From the NCBI GenBank assembly GCA_963775875.1, contig CAVZKP010000015.1:327428-391427 (forward strand): a stretch of DNA of 64,000 bases, read 5' to 3'. The stretch is from AP-15 sp963775875. GTDB taxonomy: Bacteria; Pseudomonadota; Alphaproteobacteria; ATCC43930; CGMCC-115725. Each line of letters begins with the position of its first letter. The stretch's first letter is position 1. Shown here piece by piece: positions 8,226-16,465 of the stretch. Both the position numbers and the translations under genes were made by a program. The notes under the pieces are model-generated. The model had not been told where the DNA came from and searched no databases. It was given only the letters and a program-made list of their open reading frames with translations.

Positions 8226-11200
8226 TCTCCGCGATCTTTGTCGACCGGCCGCGGCTCGCGGTGGTCATCGCGCTGGTCATCACCATCGCCGGGGCGCTGG
8301 CGCTGCTGCGCATTCCGGTGGCGCAGTTTCCCGACATCGTCCCGCCGCAGGTTCAGGTCACCGCCACCTATCCCGGCGCCTCGGCCGCGGTGGTCGAGGC
8401 GAGCGTCGCCCAGCCGATCGAAGCCCAGGTCGTCGGCGTCGACAAGATGATCTACATGAAGTCGACCAGCGGCAATGATGGCAGCTACAAGCTGACGGTC
8501 AGCTTTGTGCTCGGCAGCAATCCCGATATCGACACGGTCAATGTCGACAATCGGGTGCAGATCGCGCTGTCGCAACTGCCGCCGGAAGTCCAGCTCGAAG
8601 GGCTGGTTGTCAAGAAGCAGTCTTCCGCGATCCTCCAGTGGATCTGTCTGTACAGCAAGACCGGCAAGCAGGATCCGCTGTTCATCACCAATTACGCGAT
8701 CATCAACGTGTTGGACGTGCTGTCGCGCACGCCCGGGGTCGGCCAGGTGTTTCTGCTCGGCCAGCTCAATTATTCGATGCGCATCTGGTTCGACACGCAG
8801 CGCCTGGACAATCTGGGGCTGGCCCCGTCCGACGTCATCGCCGCGATCCAGACCCAGAACGTCGAGGCGCCGGTCGGCCGGATCGGCGCCCGCCCGGTCG
8901 GCCACACCCAGCAATTCCAGCTGAACATCCAGACCAAGGGCCGCCTGACCACGCCGGCGCAGTTCGGCAACATCGTGCTGCGCGCCAACCCCGACGGCTC
9001 GCTGTTGCGGGTGCGCGATGTCGCCCGGATCGAACTCGGCGCCCAGAACGAGGACACCGAAACCCGCCTGAACGGCAAGCCGGCGGTGGCGATCGGCATC
9101 TACCTGTCGCCCGGCGCCAACGCGGTGCAGACCGCCTCGCTGGTCGACGCCGCGCTGGACCATCTGAGCCAGCGGTTTCCGGCCGGGCTCAATTTCGAGG
9201 TCAATTACGACACGACGACCTTTGTCCACGCGACGATCCACGACGTGCTGATCACCCTGGTGATCGCCTTCGCCCTGGTCGTGGTCGTGGTCTTTCTGTT
9301 CCTCGGCAATCTGCGCGCCACCGTCATCCCGGCGATCGCGGTGCCGGTCAGCCTGATCGGCGCCTTCGCGGTGCTGCTGGCGGTGGGCTATTCGGCCAAC
9401 ACCATCTCGCTGTTGGCGATGGTGCTGGCGATCGGCATCCTGGTCGACGATGCGATCGTCGTGGTCGAGAACGTCGAACGGGTGATCGAGGAGGAGCCGG
9501 ATCTATCGCCGGCGGAAGCGACCAAGAAGGCGATGGCCGAGATCACCGGGCCGATCATCGCGATCACCCTGGTGCTGTTATCGGTGTTCGTGCCGATCGC
9601 CTTCATCCCGGGGATTTCGGGGCAGCTGTTCCGCCAGTTCGCGGTGACGATCAGCGTCTCGATGCTGATTTCGGCGTTGAACGCGCTGACCCTGTCGCCG
9701 GCCCTGTGCGCCGTGTTCCTGCGCCGCCGCGGCCCGCGGAGCGGCCCGTTGGGCTGGATCCTGCGCGGCATCGACAAGACCCGCGACGGCTATGCCGGCA
9801 TCGTGCGCCGCCTGGTGCGGGTTTCGGGGCTGGCAATCGTCGCGATCTTGGGCTGCGCCGCCGCCATATTCTTTATCTCGTTGCATACGCCGACCGGGTT
9901 TCTGCCGGACGAGGACCAGGGCGCGTTTTTCATCGCGGTACAATTGCCGGACGGGGCGTCGGTGTCGCGGACCAGCGCGGCGGTGCGGCGCGTCGAGGCG
10001 CTGTTGCAGGCGATGCCGCAGGTCGAGAACGTGTTCTCGGCGATCGGCTTTTCGATCATCGACAGCGTCGACGAGCCGAACGCGGCGTTTGTCGTCCCGA
10101 CCCTGAAGCCGTTCGCCGACCGCGCCGGCGCCGCCAACTCGGCCCAGGCGCTGATCGCCCGGGTGTTTGGCGAAGGCCAGCAAATCCGCGCCGCGACGAT
10201 CATTCCGTTCAACGTGCCGCCGATTATCGGGCTGTCGACGACCGGCGGGTTCGAGTACGAGCTCGAGGCGCTCGAGGGACAGGACCCGGCATCGATGAAC
10301 AGCGTCATGCAGGGGCTGCTCGCCGCCGCCAATCGCGACCCGCGGCTGACCCGCGTGTTCTCGACCTTCACCGCGAGCAACCCTTCGGTCTATCTCGATA
10401 TCGACCGCCAGAAGGCGCAGGCGCTGGGCATCAACATCAGCGACGTGTTCACCACCCTGGAGGCCACCCTGGGCGGGATCTACATCAATAATTTCAACAT
10501 GCTCGGACGGGTCTGGCAGGTCATCATCGAAGGCGAGGCGGGGGGAAGGAGGGAGGTGTCGGCGCTGTGGCGGATCTATGTGCGCAACAAATACGGCAAG
10601 AACGTGCCGCTGCGCTCGATCGCCGACGCCCGCATCATTCTCGGGCCGCAGGTGATCACCCGCTACAACAACTACCGCGCGATCCCGATCCAAGGCGGGC
10701 CGGCGGCAGGCAGTTCGTCGGGCGCCTCGCTCGCGGCGATGGCGCAGATCTCGGCCGACACCCTGCCCGCCGGCTATGGCTATGAATGGACCGGAACCGC
10801 CTACCAGGAATTTCAGGCGACCGGGCAGACCGGGCCGATATTGGGGCTCGCGGTGATGTTCGCCTTTCTGTTCCTGGTCGGGCTGTACGAAAGCTGGATG
10901 ATCCCGGTGCCGGTGTTGCTGTCGGTGCCGGTCGGGGTGCTGGGGGCGTTTCTCGGCATTCTGATCGCCCATCTGGCGCTCGACCTCTATGCCGAGATCG
11001 GGCTCGTGGTGCTGATCGCGATGGCCGCCAAGAACGGCATCCTGATCGTCGAATTCGCCAAGAACCAGCGCGAGCAAGGCAAGGAGATCCGGGAAGCCGC
11101 GGTGCTCGGCGCGCAAATGCGGTTTCGCGCGGTGATGATGACCTCGTTCGCGTTCATCTTCGGCGTCTACCCGCTGGTCGTCGCCAAGGGCGCCGCCGAG

Positions 11201-11377
11201 ATCAGCCGCCACGATGTCGGCACGCCGGTCTTTGCCGGGATGATCGCCTCGAGCGGGGTCGGGCTGTTCGTGATCCCGATGCTCTATGTCACCTTCCAAA
11301 GCCTGCGCGAGCGTTCGGGCGCATGGTTCCGCCGCGGCAAGCGGCGCCCAGCGCGGCCGGCTAGCGCGGCCGGCTAG
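8222..11377 (+). CDS. RND multidrug efflux transporter, HAE-1 family inner-membrane subunit
   Basis: 1051 residues, the full length for AcrB/MexB-like proton-driven exporters. It has an N-terminal transmembrane helix, two large periplasmic loops and two six-helix bundles. The proton relay is intact: adjacent Asp residues in GILVDDAIVVVENVERV (helix 4) and the Lys in IAMAAKNGILIVEFAKNQ (helix 10). The start is GTG inside the adaptor stop codon. The coding end is a perfect 13-base tandem duplication (11350-11375). No local TetR or MarR regulator is present, so control of the pump is not visible here. The drug or solvent specificity cannot be read from sequence. Confidence 0.95.
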   Translation: MISAIFVDRPRLAVVIALVITIAGALALLRIPVAQFPDIVPPQVQVTATYPGASAAVVEASVAQPIEAQVVGVDKMIYMKSTSGNDGSYKLTVSFVLGSNPDIDTVNVDNRVQIALSQLPPEVQLEGLVVKKQSSAILQWICLYSKTGKQDPLFITNYAIINVLDVLSRTPGVGQVFLLGQLNYSMRIWFDTQRLDNLGLAPSDVIAAIQTQNVEAPVGRIGARPVGHTQQFQLNIQTKGRLTTPAQFGNIVLRANPDGSLLRVRDVARIELGAQNEDTETRLNGKPAVAIGIYLSPGANAVQTASLVDAALDHLSQRFPAGLNFEVNYDTTTFVHATIHDVLITLVIAFALVVVVVFLFLGNLRATVIPAIAVPVSLIGAFAVLLAVGYSANTISLLAMVLAIGILVDDAIVVVENVERVIEEEPDLSPAEATKKAMAEITGPIIAITLVLLSVFVPIAFIPGISGQLFRQFAVTISVSMLISALNALTLSPALCAVFLRRRGPRSGPLGWILRGIDKTRDGYAGIVRRLVRVSGLAIVAILGCAAAIFFISLHTPTGFLPDEDQGAFFIAVQLPDGASVSRTSAAVRRVEALLQAMPQVENVFSAIGFSIIDSVDEPNAAFVVPTLKPFADRAGAANSAQALIARVFGEGQQIRAATIIPFNVPPIIGLSTTGGFEYELEALEGQDPASMNSVMQGLLAAANRDPRLTRVFSTFTASNPSVYLDIDRQKAQALGINISDVFTTLEATLGGIYINNFNMLGRVWQVIIEGEAGGRREVSALWRIYVRNKYGKNVPLRSIADARIILGPQVITRYNNYRAIPIQGGPAAGSSSGASLAAMAQISADTLPAGYGYEWTGTAYQEFQATGQTGPILGLAVMFAFLFLVGLYESWMIPVPVLLSVPVGVLGAFLGILIAHLALDLYAEIGLVVLIAMAAKNGILIVEFAKNQREQGKEIREAAVLGAQMRFRAVMMTSFAFIFGVYPLVVAKGAAEISRHDVGTPVFAGMIASSGVGLFVIPMLYVTFQSLRERSGAWFRRGKRRPARPASAAG
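11350..11375 (+). repeat. 13-base perfect tandem duplication at the end of the RND gene
   Basis: AGCGCGGCCGGCT occurs twice head to tail and encodes the last residues before the TAG. Similar GGCTAG/CCGGC patches continue to about 11460. This may be slippage, and it has no clear function. Confidence 0.7.
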
Positions 11378-11445
11378 TCGGGGGCAGGCATCGCAAAATC
11401 AGGCCGGCCGCTGCCTAGACCGGCCGTTGCTACGCCGCTGGTTGG

Positions 11446-11931
11446 CTAGGCCGGCGGTTGGCGGGCCGCTGACGGCACCGCCGCCGCCATCGCCGCCTGG
11501 ATCTTGTCGGGGCGGGTGAAGGCCAGGTACTCGGCCGCGTATTCCGGCGGCAGGATCTCGACCATCGACTGGTTCTCGACCCAGACTTCGATGACATGGA
11601 ACGGGCCGCGGTTGCAGCGGAAGCAGTTCCAGCCCGCGCGCTTGGCGATCGTTTCGACCGTGTCGGCGTCGGTCGCAACGCTGAGCGCGAAATGGGTCGG
11701 GCCGAAGCCGCGCGGCTCTTTCTTGACGAAAGTCCCGCCAACCTCGCCGCCCGGCTGGAGTTCGGTCCCCGCCGGATAGACCTCGACGCCCGAGCCGTGC
11801 TCGTCGAGCTGGAGCGCGAAGAAGCTGCCCGGATTGGGCGGGAACGGAACCGCCTTGCCGCCCATCAATTCGGCGAGAATCCCGGCGACGTGTTTTGGAT
11901 CGCGCGCGGCGATCGACAGATGATGGATCAT
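11446..11931 (-). CDS. VOC (glyoxalase/bleomycin resistance/dioxygenase) superfamily protein
   Basis: 161 residues built from the paired beta-alpha-beta-beta-beta units of the vicinal oxygen chelate fold. MIHHLSIAARDPKHVAGILAE opens the first unit with a metal-ligand type His (HHLSI). FGPTHFALSVATDADTVETIA opens the second, with a His in the matching place, and FHVIEVWVENQSMVEILPP closes it with Glu. A divalent-metal enzyme or binding protein is likely, but the substrate is unknown. The chosen ATG (11931) has GAGG upstream; longer frames to 12156 have no family similarity. It lies just downstream of the cyclase gene on the same strand, with a gap of 70 bases. Confidence 0.85.
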   Translation of the reverse strand: MIHHLSIAARDPKHVAGILAELMGGKAVPFPPNPGSFFALQLDEHGSGVEVYPAGTELQPGGEVGGTFVKKEPRGFGPTHFALSVATDADTVETIAKRAGWNCFRCNRGPFHVIEVWVENQSMVEILPPEYAAEYLAFTRPDKIQAAMAAAVPSAARQPPA

Positions 11932-12001
11932 GATGTCCTCACAAATTTCCCTGCCGACCAATAGCACGGCGAGCGCGCCGGGGCGACGCCGGTCTGCGGG
12001 A

Positions 12002-13234
12002 TCACCGCAACAGCGGCGATGCGTCGAAACCGGGCTCGGGGGTGAACAGCTCCTGCGGTTGGGCCACGCCGCGCAGCGCGTAGCGGCCGACCGAGACCAG
12101 ACGATCTCGCATCGGCGGGCCGAGCGCGTCGGCAAAGCTCGCCGACAGCAGCACATCCTGCTCGACCGACCGGCTCATCGCCAGGATCCGGCTGACCTCG
12201 TTTACCGCCGGTCCGATGACGGTGAAATCGAGGCGGTCCTTGCTGCCGACATTGCCATAGAAAACGTCGCCGACATGCAGCGCCAGATAGATTTGGGTGG
12301 TCGGCAGGCCGGCTTTGGCGCGGCTTTGGTTGAGCCCGACGACATCCCGGCCCACCCGCGCCGCGGCGGCGAGCCCGGCCAGGCAGGCCTGCTCCCGGTC
12401 CTCGCCGGTAAAGATGGCGAGGGTGCCGTCGCCGATCAGCTTCAGCACATCGCCGCCATGGCCGTGCACGGCGGAAACGACGACATCGGCATAGTCGTTG
12501 AGCATCGGGATGATCTGCTCTGGCGCGGCGCTGTCGGTGATCTGGGTAAAGCCGTGCAGATCGCTGTACCACAGCACCGCGCTGATCTTTTCGGCGACGC
12601 CGCGGGCGATCCGGCCGCTCATCACCCGCCGGCCGGCGTCGCGTCCGAGATAGGTTTCGGCGAGCGTCCCGGCCATGCGCGCGAGCGCCGCCGATTTGAG
12701 GGCGAGGTTGAGGAAAGGCACCAGCCGTTTCAACCCGATGACGGCGCCGTCGCCGAACCCTTGCGGCGAATCGGTCGCCCAGGATGAATAAACGCAATCC
12801 ATCTCGCCGATCACGCCTTCGGCGGCAAATCGATGAACCAGCGCCAGGTAATCCGTCATGCCCTCGTCGCGGGCCTGCGCGATCGCCGAAAAATCGACCG
12901 GCTCGCCGGCGGCCAACCGGCGCCGCATCACCGTTTCGCCCGATTGCAGCAGATGGAAGAATGGGCTGCGTTGCCAATTCTCCGCCGCCTCGCCCTCATT
13001 GGTGCGCCCATAATCCACCGCCTCGACCGCATCCGGCAGATCCGCCCGCCAGCGCAGCACGCGCCCCTCGTAGATCGGGTGGAGCGTGTCGAGAATGACC
13101 ATGGCGCGGGCCACCGGAACCCCCGCAGCGGCGATCCGCCGGCAGAACCCGGCCATCAGCTCGCTGTCGGCTCGACCGATTAACCCGGCCTCCGTCACCG
13201 AGCTGGCAAGTTCGTAAAAGACCGCACCATCCAT
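12002..13234 (-). CDS. Adenylate/guanylate cyclase (class III), soluble
   Basis: 410 residues. The C-terminal half is a class III nucleotide cyclase homology domain: WYSDLHGFTQITD holds the first metal-binding Asp, and GGDVLKLIGDGTLAIF the second in the GDG loop. VGDVFYGNVGSKDRLDFTVIGPAVNEVSRI is the standard closing region with the Asn needed for ribose contact. The N-terminal 200 residues are a putative sensory region without membrane segments. It contains TLHPIYEGRVLRWR and is shared by a family of rhizobial-type cyclases. It should make cAMP (or cGMP) in the cytoplasm. ATG 13234 lies close to the N-acetyltransferase stop at 13251, so both may be cotranscribed. Confidence 0.9.
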   Translation of the reverse strand: MDGAVFYELASSVTEAGLIGRADSELMAGFCRRIAAAGVPVARAMVILDTLHPIYEGRVLRWRADLPDAVEAVDYGRTNEGEAAENWQRSPFFHLLQSGETVMRRRLAAGEPVDFSAIAQARDEGMTDYLALVHRFAAEGVIGEMDCVYSSWATDSPQGFGDGAVIGLKRLVPFLNLALKSAALARMAGTLAETYLGRDAGRRVMSGRIARGVAEKISAVLWYSDLHGFTQITDSAAPEQIIPMLNDYADVVVSAVHGHGGDVLKLIGDGTLAIFTGEDREQACLAGLAAAARVGRDVVGLNQSRAKAGLPTTQIYLALHVGDVFYGNVGSKDRLDFTVIGPAVNEVSRILAMSRSVEQDVLLSASFADALGPPMRDRLVSVGRYALRGVAQPQELFTPEPGFDASPLLR

Positions 13235-13250
13235 CGCGCCGCTCCGCGCC

Positions 13251-14105
13251 TTATTGGCCGGTTTCGAACGGGTCGGGGTGGGCGGCGCTCTGGTCGGCGA
13301 GCGCCGCCGCCGCCCTCAAGTCGGCCGGATCGGCCGGAGTAATGCCGAAGTAGCGGGCCAGCACTTCGCCGAATATGGCAGCGCCCTCGAGGGTACGCCG
13401 CTCGACCCGCCCGTCGAGATGGCGGATGGTGAATTTGTCATTGAAGAGGGTGTAGCGGCAGCCCGCCCCGGGAAGGGCAGCGATCAGATGGCGCACGAAC
13501 AACGAGTCCGGATGGGTCGAGGTGAACCAGTTCGCGACCTGATAATCGACCGGCGCCTGCTCCTGCAGGGAGAAGCGGTAGAGGCTGCTCCAAGCCCGGC
13601 CGAGCCAGGCTTCGAGGTCGAATTCGCCGCCGGCGGCGACCAGACGAAAGGTTTCGTGCGGCGTCGTCTGCTGACTGCCGGTTGCCAGCGCCAAAGGAGC
13701 GGTCGGGGTGAGCCCGCCGAAGCCGACATCGGCGATGTAGGGCCCTTCGGCCAATTCGACGCGCAGCAGCATATGGGTGCGCGGCCCGGTCGTGCCGGGC
13801 GGGCGGCCCCACCGCACGCGCGCCGCGAGGCCGTCGGCGCGAAACCCCAGGTCGCGCAAAACGCCGAGCAGCAGCAGATTGTGCTCAAAGCAATAGCCGC
13901 CGCGCCGGCGGTGCAAGAGCTTGCCGGACAGCGATGGCGCATCGAGGCGGATCGGCCGTTTCGCCAGGACATCGAGGTTTTCGAACGGGATCGCCGCCGT
14001 GTGCCCGGCGATGATCGCGCGCAGCACCGCGAGGGTCGGTTCGCGCGGGCCGGCGTAGCCGATGCGCGCGCAATAGGCGCCGACATCGCCAGGCTGCGCA
14101 CTCAT
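13251..14105 (-). CDS. nat: Arylamine N-acetyltransferase
   Basis: 284 residues, the normal NAT length. The enzyme transfers acetyl from acetyl-CoA to arylamines and hydrazines by a ping-pong mechanism. The cysteine-protease-like triad is complete: Cys in RRRGGYCFEHNLLLL, His in GPRTHMLLRV and Asp in YIADVGFGG. The PFENLDVL motif near residue 40 is also conserved. Its ATG overlaps the stop codon of the thioesterase-like gene by four bases (14102-14105), which suggests translational coupling. Confidence 0.93.
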   Translation of the reverse strand: MSAQPGDVGAYCARIGYAGPREPTLAVLRAIIAGHTAAIPFENLDVLAKRPIRLDAPSLSGKLLHRRRGGYCFEHNLLLLGVLRDLGFRADGLAARVRWGRPPGTTGPRTHMLLRVELAEGPYIADVGFGGLTPTAPLALATGSQQTTPHETFRLVAAGGEFDLEAWLGRAWSSLYRFSLQEQAPVDYQVANWFTSTHPDSLFVRHLIAALPGAGCRYTLFNDKFTIRHLDGRVERRTLEGAAIFGEVLARYFGITPADPADLRAAAALADQSAAHPDPFETGQ

Positions 14106-14485
14106 CCCAGACGCTCGGTGAATTTGGCGACGTCGATCACCACCCGTTGGTGCGAGCCGACGCCGATCTCCGTGGCGCCCTCGGTTGCCCGGACCGCGAA
14201 TTCGACCCGCCGGCCATCGACCTTGGTCACCACCGCCGCGCCGGTGACCTGCCGGCCGACCGGGGTCGCGGCAAGGTGACGGATATCGACCGCGGCGCCG
14301 ACCGCGCTTTCGCCGGGAGCGAGATAGGGCCGGATCGCAGCGAGCGCCGCGTTTTCCATGACCATGATCATGACCGGGGTGGCCAGCACCGGCGGCAGGG
14401 TCGCGTCCTTGAAGCGGTTCGCCAGATGCTCCGGCTGGACCAGCAGGGTGAACGAGCCCTCGGCCCCGAGCGGTATCGGCTTCAT
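14102..14485 (-). CDS. FlK-like thioesterase family protein (hot-dog fold)
   Basis: 127 residues of the fluoroacetyl-CoA thioesterase-like hot-dog family. The sequence LATPVMIMVMENAAL contains the Thr and Glu, and DIRHLAATPVG the His, that correspond to the catalytic Thr-Glu-His set of FlK. General acyl-CoA hydrolysis is likely; fluoroacetyl-CoA itself need not be the substrate. The start MKPIPLGAEG was chosen because the upstream extension to 14638 runs into the next gene and shows no homology. It overlaps nat (ATGA) and lies 34 bases after the DUF1989 gene on the same strand. Confidence 0.85.
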   Translation of the reverse strand: MKPIPLGAEGSFTLLVQPEHLANRFKDATLPPVLATPVMIMVMENAALAAIRPYLAPGESAVGAAVDIRHLAATPVGRQVTGAAVVTKVDGRRVEFAVRATEGATEIGVGSHQRVVIDVAKFTERLG

Positions 14486-14519
14486 CCAGAGGCGCCCTCC
14501 TCTGCGCTCGCGGCGGTTG

Positions 14520-15107
14520 TCACAGGATCTCGAAATGGGCGTGGGTCGGCCGCATCGCCAGCCCGTTGACCGGCAGCAGATCCTGCGGGCACGCCGAAAA
14601 GGCGACGAGGCAATCGATTTCCGCCCGCAGCGACACATGGCTGCCCGGGGTGCTGACCGGCGGCCGCACCTCGACCCGGTTGCCGTCGACGACCGGGATG
14701 TTCATGAACAGATTGAGCGGCGCCGGGGTTTCCGGCGGCGCCAGCCCGAGTTCGGCCAATGCCGCGGCCAGATTGTCGGTGCAGTTGTCGTGATATTCGG
14801 AGCAGCCGAGCAGTTCGTATCGCCAGCGGTCGCAGGCGGCGAACAAGGTGTCGTGGATGCCGCCGGAGGTATCCTCGACCAGGGTCAGGATCGGCCGCCG
14901 CCGGTTGGTCACCAGCGCGTCGCCGACCGCCGGGATGATCCGGCCGATCGCGACCCGGCTGTGCTCCATCGACATGAACTCGCGCAAATCCGCGGCGGCG
15001 AACGCCCAGGCGTCGACAACCTGCTGCCCCGCGGTGTTGATGATTTTGACCGTCTGGCCCTGGCGCAGTTGCGCGGCTTTGCCGCGGCGCGCCGGAATCT
15101 CGACCAT
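14520..15107 (-). CDS. DUF1989 / urea carboxylase-associated family protein
   Basis: 195 residues. The opening IPARRGKAAQLRQGQTVKIINTAGQQVVDAWAF is split here by prose only because of its length: key pieces are PARRGKA, NTAGQQVVDAW and the later CSEYHDNCTDN (conserved Cys and His) and LNLFMNIPV. These match the family of proteins accompanying urea carboxylase and also found alone, with unclear biochemical function. The fold resembles a beta-barrel with probable metal ligands. It is first in a DUF1989-thioesterase-nat run on the minus strand. The start at 15107 has GGGGCGAG upstream. Confidence 0.85.
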   Translation of the reverse strand: MVEIPARRGKAAQLRQGQTVKIINTAGQQVVDAWAFAAADLREFMSMEHSRVAIGRIIPAVGDALVTNRRRPILTLVEDTSGGIHDTLFAACDRWRYELLGCSEYHDNCTDNLAAALAELGLAPPETPAPLNLFMNIPVVDGNRVEVRPPVSTPGSHVSLRAEIDCLVAFSACPQDLLPVNGLAMRPTHAHFEIL

Positions 15108-15166
15108 CTCGCCCCTCCGCCGGCCTGGTTCGCCGGCGAGTGTAGCAGGGATGCAGCCCGCGCCGT

Positions 15167-15364
15167 CTATCGGTTCCCGGGAGGGACCTCGATCGGCGCG
15201 CAATTGCTCCGCCCCGACATCAGGCAATCCTCCAGATGCAATTCCTTTTGCAGCGCGTGGACCAGATAGACCCCGGCAACCACCAGCGCCAGCACCACGA
15301 TCAGCCCGATCACCGCTGCGGATCGCGATCGCTCGCCGCCATGATCGTCGGGGGGTTGAGCCAA
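15167..15364 (-). CDS. Small single-pass membrane protein, unknown function
   Basis: 65 residues: a charged N-terminus (DDHGGERSRS), one hydrophobic helix (AAVIGLIVVLALVVAGVYLV), then a short periplasmic tail with two cysteines (LEDCLMSGRSNCAPIEV). The CxMSGRxNCAPI tail is a pattern I associate with small hypothetical proteins of Rhizobiales and Rhodospirillales, so it is probably a real gene. The cysteines could form a disulfide. Function is unknown. Confidence 0.75.
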   Translation of the reverse strand: MAQPPDDHGGERSRSAAVIGLIVVLALVVAGVYLVHALQKELHLEDCLMSGRSNCAPIEVPPGNR

Positions 15365-15529
15365 GGTGATGCCTCCGGTGCATGAGCCGACCCGCCGGCG
15401 GTCGCCCCCGGGCCGCTTATTATATGCGGCCGAAACGCCGGACAGCGCCGCCGATGCCGTCTTGTCAACCCGATCCGCGATGCGCGAGAGTCAGGGCGAT
15501 CGAAGAAGCTTGGCTCCAGGAATAGGCGG

Positions 15530-15700
15530 ATGAAGCGATATCTGTGCCTCGGCTGCGGCTTTCTCTATGACGAGGCGCTGGGTCTGCCCGAGCACGGCAT
15601 CGCGGCTGGCACGCGCTGGGCGGACATCCCCACGGGCTGGGTCTGCCCCGATTGCGGCACCCCGAAATCCCTGTTTGAGATGGTCGAGATTGCCTACTGA
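15530..15700 (+). CDS. Rubredoxin
   Basis: A 56-residue protein with the two iron-binding knuckles of rubredoxins: CLGCG (Cys 6 and 9) and CPDCG (Cys 39 and 42). These hold a single Fe(Cys)4 site for one-electron transfer in the cytoplasm. The aromatic GWVCPDCG context and the GTRWADIPTGW segment are standard. ATG 15530 has AGGA about nine bases upstream; TGA is at 15698-15700. The pirin-like gene starts 12 bases downstream with its own AGGAG, so they should be cotranscribed. It is small enough to be missed by length cut-offs. Confidence 0.93.
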   Translation: MKRYLCLGCGFLYDEALGLPEHGIAAGTRWADIPTGWVCPDCGTPKSLFEMVEIAY

Positions 15701-15712
15701 CAGGAGCGCCTG

Positions 15713-16459
15713 GTGAGCGAAAGTTTCGTTCTGCGCAGCGGCGAACGCGGCTTTACCAGGCTCGCCTCGACCGGCATCAACGCGAGCTATGTTGCCGGCC
15801 ATCCCGATGGTGTCATCACCCGTCATTCCAGTTTCAATTTTCATGACTACCAGTCCGGCATTGCCGGATTTGGCAAGATGCGGGTGTTTGGCGAGGAAAT
15901 GTTCACCGGGAACGGCACCGGCTACAACATGCACCCTCACCACAATTTCATTATCATCGCGGTAGTTCTGCAGGGATCTCTGACGCATATCAACACAATC
16001 GGTAAGATCGATGTGCTGGGACCCGGAGATTATTACATTTTTTCGGCAGGCTCGGGCGGCAAGCACTCGGAGCTCAACATCGAGCACGAAGATTTGCAGG
16101 TGGTCTATGTGTGGGCAGTGCCCGATCGCCTGATGACGCCGCCTTCGTATCACCGCGGTCATTTTGACGCCGCTGCCAGCGCCGACCGCATCCACACTCT
16201 GGTCGGCAACGAAGCCGGCGCATTGCCGATCCGGCAGGACTTCAAACTCGCCAGGCTGATTGGCGGGGCCGGCAAGACCTATGCTTACCGCACCGACCGG
16301 CGGCACGGGGCATACCTGTTCGTTCTGGAGGGCGCGGCCGAGATCAGCGGGACGCACCTTGACCGGCGCGACAGCATCGGGTTCACCGGGGGTGAGAGAG
16401 TAGAGATTGCGGTGAAGGCCGACGGGACCGACCTGCTGCTGGTCGATACCGCCCTTTGA
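15713..16459 (+). CDS. Pirin family protein (bicupin)
   Basis: 248 residues, two cupin barrels as in pirin/YhhW-type quercetinases. The first barrel holds the metal-binding cluster (YNMHPHHNFIII, with further His in SLTHINT and GKHSELNIEHED). The second (LIGGAGKTYAYRTDRRHGAY) is degenerate. Family members include quercetin 2,3-dioxygenase and redox-sensing iron proteins. GTG start with AGGAGCGCCTG upstream. The adjacent rubredoxin suggests a redox link. The coding sequence is noticeably less GC-rich than the amidase gene that follows. Confidence 0.88.
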   Translation: MSESFVLRSGERGFTRLASTGINASYVAGHPDGVITRHSSFNFHDYQSGIAGFGKMRVFGEEMFTGNGTGYNMHPHHNFIIIAVVLQGSLTHINTIGKIDVLGPGDYYIFSAGSGGKHSELNIEHEDLQVVYVWAVPDRLMTPPSYHRGHFDAAASADRIHTLVGNEAGALPIRQDFKLARLIGGAGKTYAYRTDRRHGAYLFVLEGAAEISGTHLDRRDSIGFTGGERVEIAVKADGTDLLLVDTAL

Positions 16460-16465
16460 GGATAG

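Noticed and set aside
9578..11299. Long minus-strand open frame opposite the RND transporter
   Set aside because: Antisense shadow caused by GC-rich third positions; it has no ribosome site or recognisable domain.
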